Shown here: positions 19,681 to 29,663 of the stretch, one piece after another | Position numbering within the stretch: the stretch's first letter is position 1 | Layout: each line of letters begins with the position of its first letter | Origin: Teichococcus wenyumeiae | Lineage (GTDB): Bacteria; Pseudomonadota; Alphaproteobacteria; Acetobacterales; Acetobacteraceae | Assembly: GCF_003696345.1 (NCBI RefSeq) | Contig: NZ_RFLX01000004.1 | Coordinates: 124,001-188,000, forward strand | DNA length: 64,000 nt | Direction: 5' to 3' | Notes under the pieces: model-generated | Seen by the model: the letters and a program-made list of their open reading frames with translations, nothing else | Told to the model about the DNA's origin: nothing | Databases searched by the model: none | Program-made: the position numbers and the translations under genes

Positions 19681-20885
19681 TGCTGTCTGTCGAGGAGGCC
19701 CGCGCCCGCATCCTCGGCGCGCTGCAACCTGTGGGCGCCGAGACCGTCGCCCTTTCCGAAGCCTGGAACCGGGTGCTGGCCGCGCCGGTGCATGCCCGCC
19801 TGACCCAGCCCCCCGCCGATGTCTCGGCCATGGATGGCTACGCGGTGCGGGCGGCCGATGCTGTGGAGGGCGCCGAGCTTCGCCTGATCGGCGCCGCCCC
19901 GGCCGGGCATCCCTTCGCCGGCGCCGTTGGTGCGGGCGAAGCGGTGCGTATCTTCACCGGCGCCGTGGTGCCGGCAGGCGCAGACGCCATTCTGTTGCAG
20001 GAAGATGCGCGGGCCAGCGGCGACAGCGTGGTTGTCACCGAGACGGTGCGGACCGGCCGCTGGATTCGCCGTGCCGGGCTGGACTTCCGGGAAGGCGAGG
20101 AACTGCTCCCCGCCGGCCGCCGGCTGACAGCGCGGGACATCGGCCTCGCGGCCGCCGGCAATCATCCCTGGCTGAGCGTGCATCGCGCGCCGCGCATCGG
20201 CATCCTGGCCACGGGCGACGAGATCTCCCTGCCCGGCGACCCGGTGGCACCCGGCGGCATTGTGTCCTCCAATGCCCATGCGCTGGCGGCGCTGGTGCGC
20301 AGTGCCGGCGGCGTGCCGCTTGTGCTGCCCATCGCGCGGGACGATGTTTCGGCCATCGCCGCGGCGGCACGAGGCGCCCGCGGCTGCGACCTGCTGGTGA
20401 CCGCCGGCGGCGCCAGCGTTGGCGAACACGACCTGGTGCAGCGGGCACTTGGGCCGGAAGGCTTCGCGCTGGATTTCTGGAAGATCGCCATGCGGCCGGG
20501 CAAGCCGCTGATCTGGGGCCGGCTGGGCGATACGCCGCTCCTCGGCCTGCCGGGCAACCCGGTGTCCAGCCTGGTCTGCGGCATTGTGTTCCTCTGGCCC
20601 GCCATCGCCGCGCTGGGCGGGCGGCCTGATCTGGCAGCACCGTTGCGCCGGGCCAAGCTGGGTGCGCCCTTGGGTGAAAACGACCGCCGTGCCGATTACC
20701 TGCGCGCGACCCTTTCCATGGATGCGGAAGGCCGCCGGGCCGTCACGCCCTTCGAAACCCAGGACAGTTCCATGCTGAAGACCATGGCAAGGGCCGAGGC
20801 CCTGCTGCTGCGCGCCCCACATGCGCCGCCGCTGGAAGCCGGTTCAACCGTGGAGATCATCATATTGGCGGATCTTGGGCTTTAA
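19680..20885 (+). CDS. moeA: Molybdopterin molybdenumtransferase
   Basis: Inserts molybdate into adenylated molybdopterin. The product has 401 residues. SAMDGYAVR, the ILATGDEI segment, AGGASVGEHD and GLPGNPVSS mark the MoeA domains in order. Overlap with moaC (TGATG) implies coupled translation. With moaC it supplies the cofactor needed by the BisC-type enzyme at 36200-38497. Confidence 0.96.
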   Translation: MLSVEEARARILGALQPVGAETVALSEAWNRVLAAPVHARLTQPPADVSAMDGYAVRAADAVEGAELRLIGAAPAGHPFAGAVGAGEAVRIFTGAVVPAGADAILLQEDARASGDSVVVTETVRTGRWIRRAGLDFREGEELLPAGRRLTARDIGLAAAGNHPWLSVHRAPRIGILATGDEISLPGDPVAPGGIVSSNAHALAALVRSAGGVPLVLPIARDDVSAIAAAARGARGCDLLVTAGGASVGEHDLVQRALGPEGFALDFWKIAMRPGKPLIWGRLGDTPLLGLPGNPVSSLVCGIVFLWPAIAALGGRPDLAAPLRRAKLGAPLGENDRRADYLRATLSMDAEGRRAVTPFETQDSSMLKTMARAEALLLRAPHAPPLEAGSTVEIIILADLGL

Positions 20886-20900
20886 GTCGCTGAATATAGG

Positions 20901-20930
20901 TTGACCGGGCCAGGAGAACTTCCGTAGAAC
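20901..20930 (+). promoter_or_regulatory. lexA promoter with overlapping SOS box
   Basis: A perfect alphaproteobacterial LexA site, GAAC-TTCCGTA-GAAC, occupies 20916-20930. A -35 TTGACC (20901-20906) is followed 18 nt later by TAGAAC (20925-20930) as possible -10, so bound LexA would cover the -10. It lies 59 nt before the lexA ATG. This fits the known autoregulation of lexA. Confidence 0.85.
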
Positions 20931-20940
20931 ATTTGAGACA

Positions 20941-20955
20941 GTTTCCGGTTTGTTC
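20941..20955 (+). promoter_or_regulatory. Second, imperfect SOS box upstream of lexA
   Basis: GTTT-CCGGTTT-GTTC has the 7-nt spacing of the LexA site with one mismatch in the left half and lies in the opposite orientation to the box at 20916. It starts 11 nt after that box and could give cooperative or graded repression. Binding is inferred. Confidence 0.5.
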
Positions 20956-20989
20956 GCAGGCCGGCTCCGTTTCAAGGGAAGGTCTCCAC

Positions 20990-21724
20990 ATGCTGACGCG
21001 CAAGCAGCACGAGCTGCTGATGTTCATAGACCGGCACCTGCGCGACACCGGATTCTCCCCCTCGTTCGAGGAGATGAAGGAAGCGCTGAAGCTGCGCTCG
21101 AAGTCCGGCATCCACCGCCTGATCACCGCGCTGGAAGAACGTGGCTTCCTCAAGCGCCGCGCGCATCGTGCGCGGGCGCTGGAAGTGCTGCGCCTGCCGG
21201 ATAGCGTGGCGCCGCGTTCCGCCGAGGCCAGCGCGCGCACGGCACCCGCCAGCGCCCCTGCCCCCAGCTTCCCTACCAATGTCATCCGCGGCAATTTCGC
21301 GCCGAACCTTTCCGGCGTGCAGAAGGCTGCGGCAGATGCCGCTGCGGTCCACCTGCCCCTTTATGGCCGCATCGCCGCCGGCTTGCCGATCGAGGCGCTG
21401 CGCGACCAGGGCAGCAGCGTCGAGGTGCCCGCCGCGCTGCTGGCCTCGGGCGAGCATTACGCGCTTGAGGTGGCCGGCGATTCCATGACGGGCGTCGGCA
21501 TCCTGGATGGCGACACCGTCATCATCCGCCGGGGCGAGGTCGCCGAGAATGGCGACGTGGTCGTGGCGCTGGTGGACGACAGCGAAGTGACGCTGAAGAA
21601 GCTGCGCCGCAACCGCAATTCCATCGCGCTGGAAGCCGCCAACCCGGCCTATGAGACGCGCATCTTCGGCCCGGACCGCGTCAAGGTGCAGGGCAAGCTG
21701 GTCGGGCTGCTGCGCCGCTACTGA
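20990..21724 (+). CDS. lexA: SOS-response repressor LexA
   Basis: Represses DNA-damage genes and self-cleaves when RecA filaments form. The product has 244 residues: a winged-helix DNA-binding domain (1-70), an Ala/Pro hinge (about 75-95) and an S24 peptidase domain. Cleavage site Ala130-Gly131 (RIAAGLP), Ser165 (GDSMTG) and Lys203 (EVTLKKL) are all present. The start at 20990 gives [10 protein letters not shown], the family N-terminus. Its last 7 bases overlap the end of comEC on the other strand. Confidence 0.97.
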   Translation: MLTRKQHELLMFIDRHLRDTGFSPSFEEMKEALKLRSKSGIHRLITALEERGFLKRRAHRARALEVLRLPDSVAPRSAEASARTAPASAPAPSFPTNVIRGNFAPNLSGVQKAAADAAAVHLPLYGRIAAGLPIEALRDQGSSVEVPAALLASGEHYALEVAGDSMTGVGILDGDTVIIRRGEVAENGDVVVALVDDSEVTLKKLRRNRNSIALEAANPAYETRIFGPDRVKVQGKLVGLLRRY

Positions 21725-23928
21725 GCGGCCGGCTGCTCCCAGGCGGCCCGTGGCGGCGGCGGCACCCAGGGCCGCCGTCCGCGCCAGTCGCGGTCCGAGA
21801 CGATCCTTGGCCCCCCTGCTTCGAGCCAGATGGCATGGGGGCCGTTCCGCCAGACGGTGAAGCGGTCCACTTCAGCGGCACCACGGCAGCGGCCGCGGAT
21901 GGGCTCCGGCGACAGCATGAGCACCGCCTCGCCGCAATGCGGCGCTGCCTGGATGGCCGGCGATGCTTCCCTGCCGCGTGCTTTCACGCTTCGGAGCAGA
22001 AGTGCCACCGGACCATCGGGGCGTGGCTGGAAGCGGCAAACCGTTGCGGTGCAGTCCAGCACGCCATCCGGCGTTTGGCCCTGGAGTGGAACTGGAATGG
22101 CGCCTTCCTCCGCCCAGCTGCGAAGCCAGCTTTCCCGCACCAGGGAGGATGCACCGCTGCCGCGTTGCAGATACACGCCCTGCGGGGCGTGAAAGGCGAT
22201 CAACCGCGCATCGTCCGAGACCAGGATGTCAGGCGGTGCCACCCAGGCCGCTGAGAGGCTGCCTGCCAGCATCAGCGGCAGGCCGAGCAGCCGCCATTGT
22301 TGCTGCCAGAGGCAGAGCCACAGCATGCCGAGGCTCGTCAGCCCCAGGCCCCACGATGGCGTCGGCGCGGCGGCCAGGGCAGCGCCCGGCCACCCGGCGA
22401 CGGTATGAGCAACCCAGAGAATGCCATCAACCCCCCGGCCCATCGGGGCAAGGGCCAGGCCTTCCAACCCGAAGGGCATGAGCGCCAGGGCCACCATGCC
22501 GGCGGGCATGACCAGCACCGAGGTCAATGGAATCGCCAGGGCATTGGCCACCACGCCATAGATCTGCAGCCGCCCGAAGTGGTGCAGGCCATAGGGCGTC
22601 GTCGCCAGCCCGGCCAGGATGGAGGTCAGCGTCAACCCCAGCAGCATGAGCACGGGCTTTCGCCACCACTCCTTGCGGGCGCGCCACCGGGCCATGAATG
22701 GCCCCGTCCATTCGTTGCCGGCGATCAGCACCATCACCGCCGCGAAACTCATCTGGAAGGAGGGTCCGGTGACAGCCTCCGGCTGCATCAGCAGCACCGC
22801 CACGGCGGCGACCGCCAGCGCGCGGAGCGACAAGGCCCGTCGTCCCAACAGAATGCCCAGTGTCACCAGCACCGCCATGGCGAAGCTGCGCAGCATCGGC
22901 ACCTGGGAGCCGGTCAGCAGCACGTAGCCCAGCCCGATGACAAGGCTGCAGGGGGCCGCCACGGCCTTGCCGTCGCAGCGCAATGCCAGCCAGGGCAGCA
23001 GCGCCAGCAGGAACCGCACCGTGCCGAAGGTCAGCCCCATGACGATGGCGATATGCAGGCCGGACACCGAGAGCAGATGCGCCAGTCCTGAATCCCGCAT
23101 CGCTGCCATATCGGGTTCCGGAATGGCGCTTTGCGATCCGGTCAGCAGCGCCGCCGAGACGGCGCCGGAACCTGCCGGGATCTCTGCGCCGATTCGCGCC
23201 CCGATCGCGCCGCGCAGCTGCGCGAAGGGCGATGCGGGCAGCGGCTCCCCGAGCCTTTCCGCCGGGCCGATGGCGAAGCCGGAGCCGCCAAGGCCCTGGA
23301 AGTAGGCACCACGCTGGAAGTCCCAGCCACCAGGAAAGGCGGGCGGCGCCGGCTCTCGCACCAGGGAGCGTATTCGCAGGCGGTCGCCCGGCACCGGCAC
23401 CAGCGGGTCCTTCTTGCGCAGGCGGATGCGGAGGTTGCGCTGAAGTTCCGGGCCATCCCCGGACAGGCGCGGCCGGGTCAGTTTCACCCGCACCCCTTCC
23501 GGCAGCGGGTCCACCGCTTCGACCACGCCTTCAACCACCATAGCCTTGTTGGGCAGGTCGATGATGGGGGGCAGCCGCTGGGTCTGCCAGGCAGCCACGC
23601 CGAAGCCAAGCGCCGCCACGCCCCCCATGGCCAGGGTCCAGGCTGCCAGCGGGCGTCGGCTTGCCAGCAGCACCGCCGCCAGTATCAGCGCCGCAGCCAG
23701 CCAGAGCGCCGACAGGTCAGGCTCATGCCGCAAGCTGAAATACAGCAGGATGCCGCTGCCCATGGCGACAGGCAGCCAGAGCGGCAGGCGCTGCCATTCC
23801 GTCGCCAGCCCACCTTGGAGCGTCAGCGAGAGCCTGCGGAGGAAGGCAAGGCCGGGAAGATGAGCCGCCACACCGCCAACCCAAGCCAGTGACACTGGCG
23901 GGATGCGCTGCGCGTTCAATGTACGCAT
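21718..23928 (-). CDS. comEC: ComEC/Rec2-family competence membrane protein
   Basis: Inner-membrane channel for single-stranded DNA uptake in competent bacteria. The product has 736 residues. A DUF4131-type N-terminal region (about 45-230) leads to the multi-helix competence core, with [13 protein letters not shown] near 290. The C-terminal ~170 residues resemble the metallo-beta-lactamase-like tail, but no HxHxDH motif is seen, so that domain is probably non-catalytic, as in other alphaproteobacterial copies. No other competence gene is in the window. Confidence 0.9.
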   Translation of the reverse strand: MRTLNAQRIPPVSLAWVGGVAAHLPGLAFLRRLSLTLQGGLATEWQRLPLWLPVAMGSGILLYFSLRHEPDLSALWLAAALILAAVLLASRRPLAAWTLAMGGVAALGFGVAAWQTQRLPPIIDLPNKAMVVEGVVEAVDPLPEGVRVKLTRPRLSGDGPELQRNLRIRLRKKDPLVPVPGDRLRIRSLVREPAPPAFPGGWDFQRGAYFQGLGGSGFAIGPAERLGEPLPASPFAQLRGAIGARIGAEIPAGSGAVSAALLTGSQSAIPEPDMAAMRDSGLAHLLSVSGLHIAIVMGLTFGTVRFLLALLPWLALRCDGKAVAAPCSLVIGLGYVLLTGSQVPMLRSFAMAVLVTLGILLGRRALSLRALAVAAVAVLLMQPEAVTGPSFQMSFAAVMVLIAGNEWTGPFMARWRARKEWWRKPVLMLLGLTLTSILAGLATTPYGLHHFGRLQIYGVVANALAIPLTSVLVMPAGMVALALMPFGLEGLALAPMGRGVDGILWVAHTVAGWPGAALAAAPTPSWGLGLTSLGMLWLCLWQQQWRLLGLPLMLAGSLSAAWVAPPDILVSDDARLIAFHAPQGVYLQRGSGASSLVRESWLRSWAEEGAIPVPLQGQTPDGVLDCTATVCRFQPRPDGPVALLLRSVKARGREASPAIQAAPHCGEAVLMLSPEPIRGRCRGAAEVDRFTVWRNGPHAIWLEAGGPRIVSDRDWRGRRPWVPPPPRAAWEQPAAQ

Positions 23929-24049
23929 GGCTTCTCAACCTCCACGCGCACTCTACAGCAGGGGGGCGGCGTGGTAGAAGCGGTGGTTCCTAGGAAATCT
24001 CGCGAGCCGTGGCGGCAAGCCCCGCGGCTTGAAGGAATCTGGCCGCGCC

Positions 24050-25441
24050 ATGACAGTCCGCACCCGCTTCGCCCCCTCCCCGACCGGGTATCTGCACATC
24101 GGGGGAGCACGTACCGCGCTCTTCAACTTCCTCTTCGCCCGCCACCATGGCGGCCAGTACCTGCTGCGGATCGAGGACACCGATAAGGCGCGCAGCACCC
24201 AGGAAGCGGTGGACCAGATCATCAAGAGCCTGGACTGGCTCGGCCTTTCGCCGGACGAGCCGCCGGTGATGCAGAGCGCGCGGGAAGCCCGCCATGCCGA
24301 GGTGGCGCGGGAGCTGCTGGCGGTGGGCAAGGCCTACCAGTGCTTCTGCACCCCGGAGGAACTGGCCGAGATGCGCGAGACGGCCGCCAAGGAAGGCCGC
24401 CCGCCCCGCTATGACGGCCGCTGGCGCGACCGCGACCCGGCCGAGGCGCCGGCGGGCGTGAAGCCCGTGATCCGCATCAAGGCGCCGCGTGAGGGCGAGA
24501 CGGTGATCCACGACCTCGTGCAGGGCGAGGTGCGGGTGAAGAACACCGAGCTGGATGACATGATCATCCTGCGTTCGGATGGCACGCCGACCTATCTGCA
24601 CGCCGTGGTGGTGGATGACCACGACATGGACATCACCCATGTCATCCGTGGCGACGACCACCTGACCAACACCTTCCGGCAGGTCATGGTCTATGACGCG
24701 ATGGGCTGGCGGCGCCCCCATTTCGCACATATCCCGCTGATCCATGGCGCCGATGGCGCCAAGCTCTCCAAGCGCCACGGCGCCGTTGGGGCGCTGGAAT
24801 TCCGCGACCAGGGCTTTCTGCCGGAGGCTGTCTGCAACTACCTGCTGCGCCTCGGCTGGGGCCATGGCGACGAGGAATTCGTGCCGCGTGAGCGCGCCAT
24901 CGAGCTCTTTGACCTGAAGGATGTCGGCCGCGCCGCCTCCCGCATGGATTACGCGAAGCTGACGCATCTCAACGCGCTGTATCTGCGGCAGAAGGATTCC
25001 GACGCGGTGGCCGGCGATGTGCTGTCCATCCTGCGCGAACGCGGCCCGCTGCCGGAAGGCGCCGTGACCACGGTGCGGGCGCTGATGCCGGATGTGCAGC
25101 CGCGTGCCCGGACGCTGATCGAGGCCGCCGACATGTGCGGCTTCGCGGTGGCCAGCATTCCGCTGACCTTCGAGCCCAAGGCCCAGGCGCAACTGACGCC
25201 CGAGGCGAAGGAGCGGCTGCTCGACATCGCTTCCTTCCTGGAGGAAGCCCCCTGGGAGCGCGCTGACCTGGACAAGTGGCTGCGCGATTATGCGGAAGTG
25301 AAGGGGCTGAAGCTGGGTGCCGTGGCGCAGCCGCTGCGGGCGGCATTGACCGGCAGCACGCAGTCCCCTCCCATTGATGCCGTGCTCTTCGCCCTGGGCA
25401 AGGGCGAAGCCCTGGCCCGCATGCGCGCCGCCGCCGCCTGA
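24050..25441 (+). CDS. gltX: Glutamate--tRNA ligase
   Basis: Class I aminoacyl-tRNA synthetase charging tRNA-Glu. The product has 463 residues. The HIGH-like motif is in SPTGYLHIGGARTA and the KMSKS-like motif in KLSKRHG. The start at 24050 has GAAGGAA upstream; an in-frame TTG at 24029 would place that ribosome site inside the gene. It is divergent from comEC across 121 bp. Confidence 0.96.
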   Translation: MTVRTRFAPSPTGYLHIGGARTALFNFLFARHHGGQYLLRIEDTDKARSTQEAVDQIIKSLDWLGLSPDEPPVMQSAREARHAEVARELLAVGKAYQCFCTPEELAEMRETAAKEGRPPRYDGRWRDRDPAEAPAGVKPVIRIKAPREGETVIHDLVQGEVRVKNTELDDMIILRSDGTPTYLHAVVVDDHDMDITHVIRGDDHLTNTFRQVMVYDAMGWRRPHFAHIPLIHGADGAKLSKRHGAVGALEFRDQGFLPEAVCNYLLRLGWGHGDEEFVPRERAIELFDLKDVGRAASRMDYAKLTHLNALYLRQKDSDAVAGDVLSILRERGPLPEGAVTTVRALMPDVQPRARTLIEAADMCGFAVASIPLTFEPKAQAQLTPEAKERLLDIASFLEEAPWERADLDKWLRDYAEVKGLKLGAVAQPLRAALTGSTQSPPIDAVLFALGKGEALARMRAAAA

Positions 25442-25460
25442 TCCGACAAGGACGCTTCTC

Positions 25461-26654
25461 ATGGACGAGACCCTGCTCTCCACCCTGCGCGGGATGCAGC
25501 CTGAACTGGCTGCCATCCGTCAGGATATCCACGCCCACCCGGAAATCGGCATGGAGGAGGAGCGGACCTCCGCCCTCGTCGCCGCCAAGCTGCGGGAATA
25601 CGGGCTGCAGGTGGAGGAAGGTATCGGCAAGTATGGCGTGGTGGCGACGCTGAAGGGCCGCCTGCCTGGCCAGCGCGCCATCGGCCTGCGCGCCGACATG
25701 GATGCGCTGCTGATCAACGAGGCGACAGGCCTGCCCTATGCCTCCACACATGGCGGCAAGATGCATGCCTGCGGGCATGACGGCCACACCACCATGCTGC
25801 TGGGCGCGGCCAAGTACCTGGCGCAGAACCCGGATTTCGGCGGCACTGTCCATTTCATCTTCCAGCCGGCCGAGGAAGGCCGTGGCGGCGCCGTCGCCAT
25901 GCTGAAGGACAAGCTCTTCGAACGCTTCCCGGTCGATGCGGTCTATGGTCTGCACAATGAGCCGGGCATGCCGCTGGGCCTTTTCTCCACCCGCCCCGGC
26001 CCGGCGATGGCGGCCAGCGACCGCTGGGAAGTGACCTTCCGCGGCACCGGCGGCCATGGCGGCGCCACGCCGCACCTTTCCACCGATGTCACCATCGTGC
26101 TGGCGCAGTTCGTGATGGCGCTGCAGACGGTGGTCAGCCGCAATGTCGCCGCCGTGGATTCCGCCGTGATCAGCGTCGGCGCCATCGAGGGTGGCTCCTT
26201 CGGCTCCACCAATGTCATGCCGTCCGTGATGCGGATCGGCGGCACCGCGCGCTCCTACGTGCCGGCGGTGCGGGACCTGCTGGAACGCCGCATCGCTGAG
26301 CTGGCGCACGGCATCGCCGCCAATTTCGGCTGCACGGCGGAGCCGGAATACCATCGCGGCACCACCGCGCTGGTGAACCACGCGGAGCAGACCTCCATCG
26401 CCGTTGCCGCCGCCGGCGCCCTGGTGGGCGACGGCAAGGTTGATTCCAATGCCCCCCCGACCACCGGCGGCGAGGACTTCGCCTTCATGCTTGAGGCACG
26501 CCCGGGTGCCTTCATGTTCATGGGCCAGGGCGCCGGTGGCGCGACGTCCGAGGGCCTGCATACGCCGACCTACAACTTCAACGACGACGCCATTCCCTTC
26601 GGCATCGGCTACTGGGTCAGCCTGGTGCGGCAGGAGATGGGCGCGGCGGCCTGA
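25461..26654 (+). CDS. M20D-family amidohydrolase (hippurate hydrolase type)
   Basis: 397-residue zinc or manganese amidohydrolase related to HipO/IAA-amino-acid hydrolases. HACGHDGHTTMLLG, QPAEEGRGGA and HNEPGMPLG carry the metal ligands; the lid domain (about 180-295) is present. It probably cleaves N-acyl amino acids, substrate unknown. It lies 19 nt after gltX, preceded by AAGGA, likely on the same transcript. Confidence 0.9.
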   Translation: MDETLLSTLRGMQPELAAIRQDIHAHPEIGMEEERTSALVAAKLREYGLQVEEGIGKYGVVATLKGRLPGQRAIGLRADMDALLINEATGLPYASTHGGKMHACGHDGHTTMLLGAAKYLAQNPDFGGTVHFIFQPAEEGRGGAVAMLKDKLFERFPVDAVYGLHNEPGMPLGLFSTRPGPAMAASDRWEVTFRGTGGHGGATPHLSTDVTIVLAQFVMALQTVVSRNVAAVDSAVISVGAIEGGSFGSTNVMPSVMRIGGTARSYVPAVRDLLERRIAELAHGIAANFGCTAEPEYHRGTTALVNHAEQTSIAVAAAGALVGDGKVDSNAPPTTGGEDFAFMLEARPGAFMFMGQGAGGATSEGLHTPTYNFNDDAIPFGIGYWVSLVRQEMGAAA

Positions 26655-26717
26655 GGCCTTCACGCTCTGTTAAACCAAGGCCGCTAGCCTCCCTCCATGC
26701 TTCGGAGGGAGGCCAGA

Positions 26718-27467
26718 ATGGCCGTGGATGCACCGGACCGGCGGCTGATCGCCTATACGCTCGACAGGCCCCTGCCGCCGATCGAGCCCGCCCCTGTGCG
26801 GCGAGAATGGATGGATGCCTCGCCGCAGGGCTTCGCCTATCGCTGCCTGCCACTGACCATCGCCAATAGCCATGGCTGGGTGGTGCTGGGTGAAAGCACC
26901 TTCGACGCTACCTGGAATGGCGGCGATCAGCCCGGCGACATCGCGCTGCACTTCGTGGGCGATGCGGTCTCGCCGCCCGTCAGCCATTTCGGCGCCGGCA
27001 TCCTGACCTTCCACGTCAATGCCCTGCTGCGCACCCCGCCCGGGCTGAACCTCTGGGTTTCAGGCCCGCCCAATGCGCTGAAGGATGGCATCGCCCCCCT
27101 CTCCGGCGTGGTGGAAACCGATTGGGCGCCCATGACCTTCACCATGAACTGGCGCTTCACCCGCCCGCACCACCCGGTGCGCTTCACCGCCGGCGAACCC
27201 ATCTGCTTTTTCTTCCCGGTGCCGCGCGATCTTCTCGCGGCCATGCAGCCGGAAGCCCGCCCCTTGGCGGAGGACCCAGCGCTGTATGCGGCCCATCACG
27301 GCTGGCGGCAGTCCCGGAACGGCTTCAATGCCGCCCTGAAGCAACCGGGCAGCGAGGCCCAGGCGCAGGGCTGGCAGCGGCACTACCATCGGGGCCGCGC
27401 CCCCACAGGCGAGAGCGCGGTCCATGGCCATGCCACGAAAGTCCAGGCCCGCCCCTTCCCTTCCTAG
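26718..27467 (+). CDS. DUF6065-family protein
   Basis: 249 residues with no signal peptide. The conserved features FVGDAVSPPVSHFGAGILTF, NLWVSGPPN and ETDWAPMTFTMNW match what I recall of the DUF6065 family, of unknown function; similar proteins occur near polyketide or hydroxylase genes elsewhere, which is not so here. The start at 26718 is fixed by GGAGGGAGG just upstream; an ATG at 26697 lies before that site. Its stop overlaps that of the facing histidine kinase gene in a CTAG. Confidence 0.75.
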   Translation: MAVDAPDRRLIAYTLDRPLPPIEPAPVRREWMDASPQGFAYRCLPLTIANSHGWVVLGESTFDATWNGGDQPGDIALHFVGDAVSPPVSHFGAGILTFHVNALLRTPPGLNLWVSGPPNALKDGIAPLSGVVETDWAPMTFTMNWRFTRPHHPVRFTAGEPICFFFPVPRDLLAAMQPEARPLAEDPALYAAHHGWRQSRNGFNAALKQPGSEAQAQGWQRHYHRGRAPTGESAVHGHATKVQARPFPS

Positions 27468-28804
27468 ACCGGCAGGGTCACCACCGCCGCCAGCCCGCCT
27501 TCCGGCCGGTTCCGCAGCACCACGTCGCCGCCATGCGCGCGCAGGATGTTGCGGGCAATCGGCAGCCCCAGGCCGGTGCCGCCGGTTTCCCGGTTGCGGC
27601 TGACTTCCAGGCGCCGGAAGGGCTGGAACACCGCTTCCAGCGACTCCTCGGGAATACCCTCGCCTTCGTCCTCCACCCGCAGCGTCAGGATGCCGTGGGA
27701 AGGGGCGTCGATCACCACGCGGGCCATGCCGGCGTAGTTCAACGCATTGGCGACGAGGTTCGCCAGCGCCCGCTTCAGGGCGATCGGGCGGCCGCGAATC
27801 CGCAGCCTGTCCGGCCCTTCGTAGGAAATGGCTTCCGGCGGCAGTTCCGGCCGAGCATCGGCGGCCTCGTCCAGCACAGTCCGGCATAGCGCGGCGAGGT
27901 CCAGTGCCACCGAAGGCTCGGTAGCGGAATCGTCGCGGGCAAAGGCCAGGGTGGCATTCACCATGGCCTCCATCTCGTCGAGATCGGCCAGCATCTTGCG
28001 GCGCTGCTCGTCGTCGTCCAGGAATTCGGCCCGCAGCCGCAGGCGGGTGATGGGCGTGCGCAGGTCGTGGCCGATGGCCGCCAGCATCTGCGTGCGGTCC
28101 CCGACAAAGCGGCGGATGCGTTCGGCCATGGTGTTGAAGGCCCTGGCGGCGGTGACGACCTCGCTGGGCCCGACCTCGGGCAGCGGCGGCGCATTGACGT
28201 CACGCCCCAGCCGGTCGGCCGCATGCGCCAGGGCGGAAACTGGCCGCACCAGCCGCCGCGTTGCCCAGAGGATCAGCGCCAAGGCGGCGCCGGTCATCAG
28301 CATGAAGGCGATCAGGAAGGTTTCGGAATGCCAGGGGCGCGGCGGCGGCAGCGTCAGCCACATGTTCAGCCAGGGGCCATCCGGCAGGCGCATGGCCACC
28401 ACCAGCATGCCGGGGCGCGGGCCACTGGCCACCAGCGCCTCACGCGGGCGGAAGCGCGGCGGGCTGGAGGCGATCAGGTCGAGCTGAAACAGCCGCACCA
28501 GCGCCAGTGGCGCACGCGGCATGCCGGGCCGCACGGCGGGCATGTCGGAAAGATCAGCGGCCAACCCATCCGGCAGCTCGATGTCGAAGAGCATGGATTC
28601 GCGCCGGTCCGGCGGCGCCAGCATCACCGTGCGCCAGATGCCGAAGGCACGCGCGCTGATCTCGCGCGAAACGCCGAGGCGCTGCAGGTCCACCCGGTCC
28701 AGGGCATGAATGGTCAGCCCCGCCGCCTGCACCAGCATCAGCGCCAAGGTCAGAAAGACGGCGGTACGGCCAGCCAGACTGCGCGGCAGGAGCTGCCGCA
28801 TCAT
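27464..28804 (-). CDS. Sensor histidine kinase (EnvZ-like)
   Basis: 446 residues. Helices at about 13-32 and 160-184 flank a ~125-residue periplasmic sensor. A HAMP linker follows, then His246 in AAIGHDLRTPITRL, an N box (NLVANALNYAG), G1 (VEDEGEGIP) and G2 (GGTGLGLPIAR). Membrane-bound partner of the regulator just upstream, whose stop lies 7 nt before this start. Other ATGs at 28801 and 28879 are possible. The stimulus is unknown. Confidence 0.92.
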   Translation of the reverse strand: MMRQLLPRSLAGRTAVFLTLALMLVQAAGLTIHALDRVDLQRLGVSREISARAFGIWRTVMLAPPDRRESMLFDIELPDGLAADLSDMPAVRPGMPRAPLALVRLFQLDLIASSPPRFRPREALVASGPRPGMLVVAMRLPDGPWLNMWLTLPPPRPWHSETFLIAFMLMTGAALALILWATRRLVRPVSALAHAADRLGRDVNAPPLPEVGPSEVVTAARAFNTMAERIRRFVGDRTQMLAAIGHDLRTPITRLRLRAEFLDDDEQRRKMLADLDEMEAMVNATLAFARDDSATEPSVALDLAALCRTVLDEAADARPELPPEAISYEGPDRLRIRGRPIALKRALANLVANALNYAGMARVVIDAPSHGILTLRVEDEGEGIPEESLEAVFQPFRRLEVSRNRETGGTGLGLPIARNILRAHGGDVVLRNRPEGGLAAVVTLPV

Positions 28805-28811
28805 GGTTGGC

Positions 28812-29570
28812 TCACCCAGCCGTGCCTTCCAGCCGCTCTGAAGTCTTGTCCACCGTCGCCGCCAGGACATAGCCGCCACCCCGCACCGTCTTGATCAGGC
28901 TGGGGTTGCGCCCGTCATCCTCCAGCTTCCGCCGCAGGCGGGAGACAGCGACATCGATGGCACGGTCGAAAGGCCCGGCCTGCCGTCCGCGCAGCAGGTC
29001 CATCAACATGTCACGCGTCAGCACGCGGTTGGGGCGCTCCACCAGCACCATCAGCAGCTCGTATTCGCCGCCCGTCAGGGGCACCTCCACCCCATCCGGG
29101 TTCAGCAGACGGCGGCGGGCGGGTTCCAGCGTCCAGCCGGCGAAGCGGATGGCCTTGGGCGGCGGCTCCTGATTGCTGCCGCTCTCGCCGCTGGCGCGGC
29201 GCAGCACGGCGCGGATGCGCGCCAGCAGCTCACGCGGGTTGAAGGGCTTGGCGACATAATCGTCCGCCCCCAGTTCCAGCCCGACGATGCGGTCGGTTTC
29301 CTCGCTCATCGCCGTCAGCATCACGATGGGCACATCGGACTGGCTGCGGAGCCAACGGGCGAAATCCAGCCCGGACTCGCCCGGCAGCATCAGGTCCAGC
29401 ACCACCAGGTGGTAGCGGCCGAGCGGCCAGAGGCGGCGCGCCTCCCGCGCATCGCGCGCGGCGGTGACGCGGCAGGATTGCCGTTCGAGGAATTTCGACA
29501 GCAGATCGCGGATTTCCCGGTCGTCATCGACAACAAGGATATGCGGAGGCGGTTCCATGACTTCGACCAT
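28812..29570 (-). CDS. OmpR-family response regulator
   Basis: 252 residues: receiver domain (about 8-120) with the acidic pair in VVDDD, phospho-acceptor Asp59 in LVVLDLMLPG and Lys in AKPFNPRE, then a winged-helix DNA-binding domain (about 150-245, ending TVRGGGYVLA). An in-frame ATG at 29558 (MEPPPHI) is an equally good start. It forms an operon with the kinase downstream and is divergent from the DNA glycosylase gene at 29664. Confidence 0.93.
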   Translation of the reverse strand: MVEVMEPPPHILVVDDDREIRDLLSKFLERQSCRVTAARDAREARRLWPLGRYHLVVLDLMLPGESGLDFARWLRSQSDVPIVMLTAMSEETDRIVGLELGADDYVAKPFNPRELLARIRAVLRRASGESGSNQEPPPKAIRFAGWTLEPARRRLLNPDGVEVPLTGGEYELLMVLVERPNRVLTRDMLMDLLRGRQAGPFDRAIDVAVSRLRRKLEDDGRNPSLIKTVRGGGYVLAATVDKTSERLEGTAG

Positions 29571-29663
29571 AGCAATGATATGGCATCAACGCCGTCAGCC
29601 ATTGTTACAGGCTTTTGCCGCCATGTGCTTCGTTTCCCTTCGTTGCAATTCGGCAGATGCCGC

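Noticed and set aside
23989-23998. TTCCTAGGAA palindrome upstream of gltX
   Set aside because: Ten bases only, no repeat partner or promoter pair around it; too weak to call an operator.
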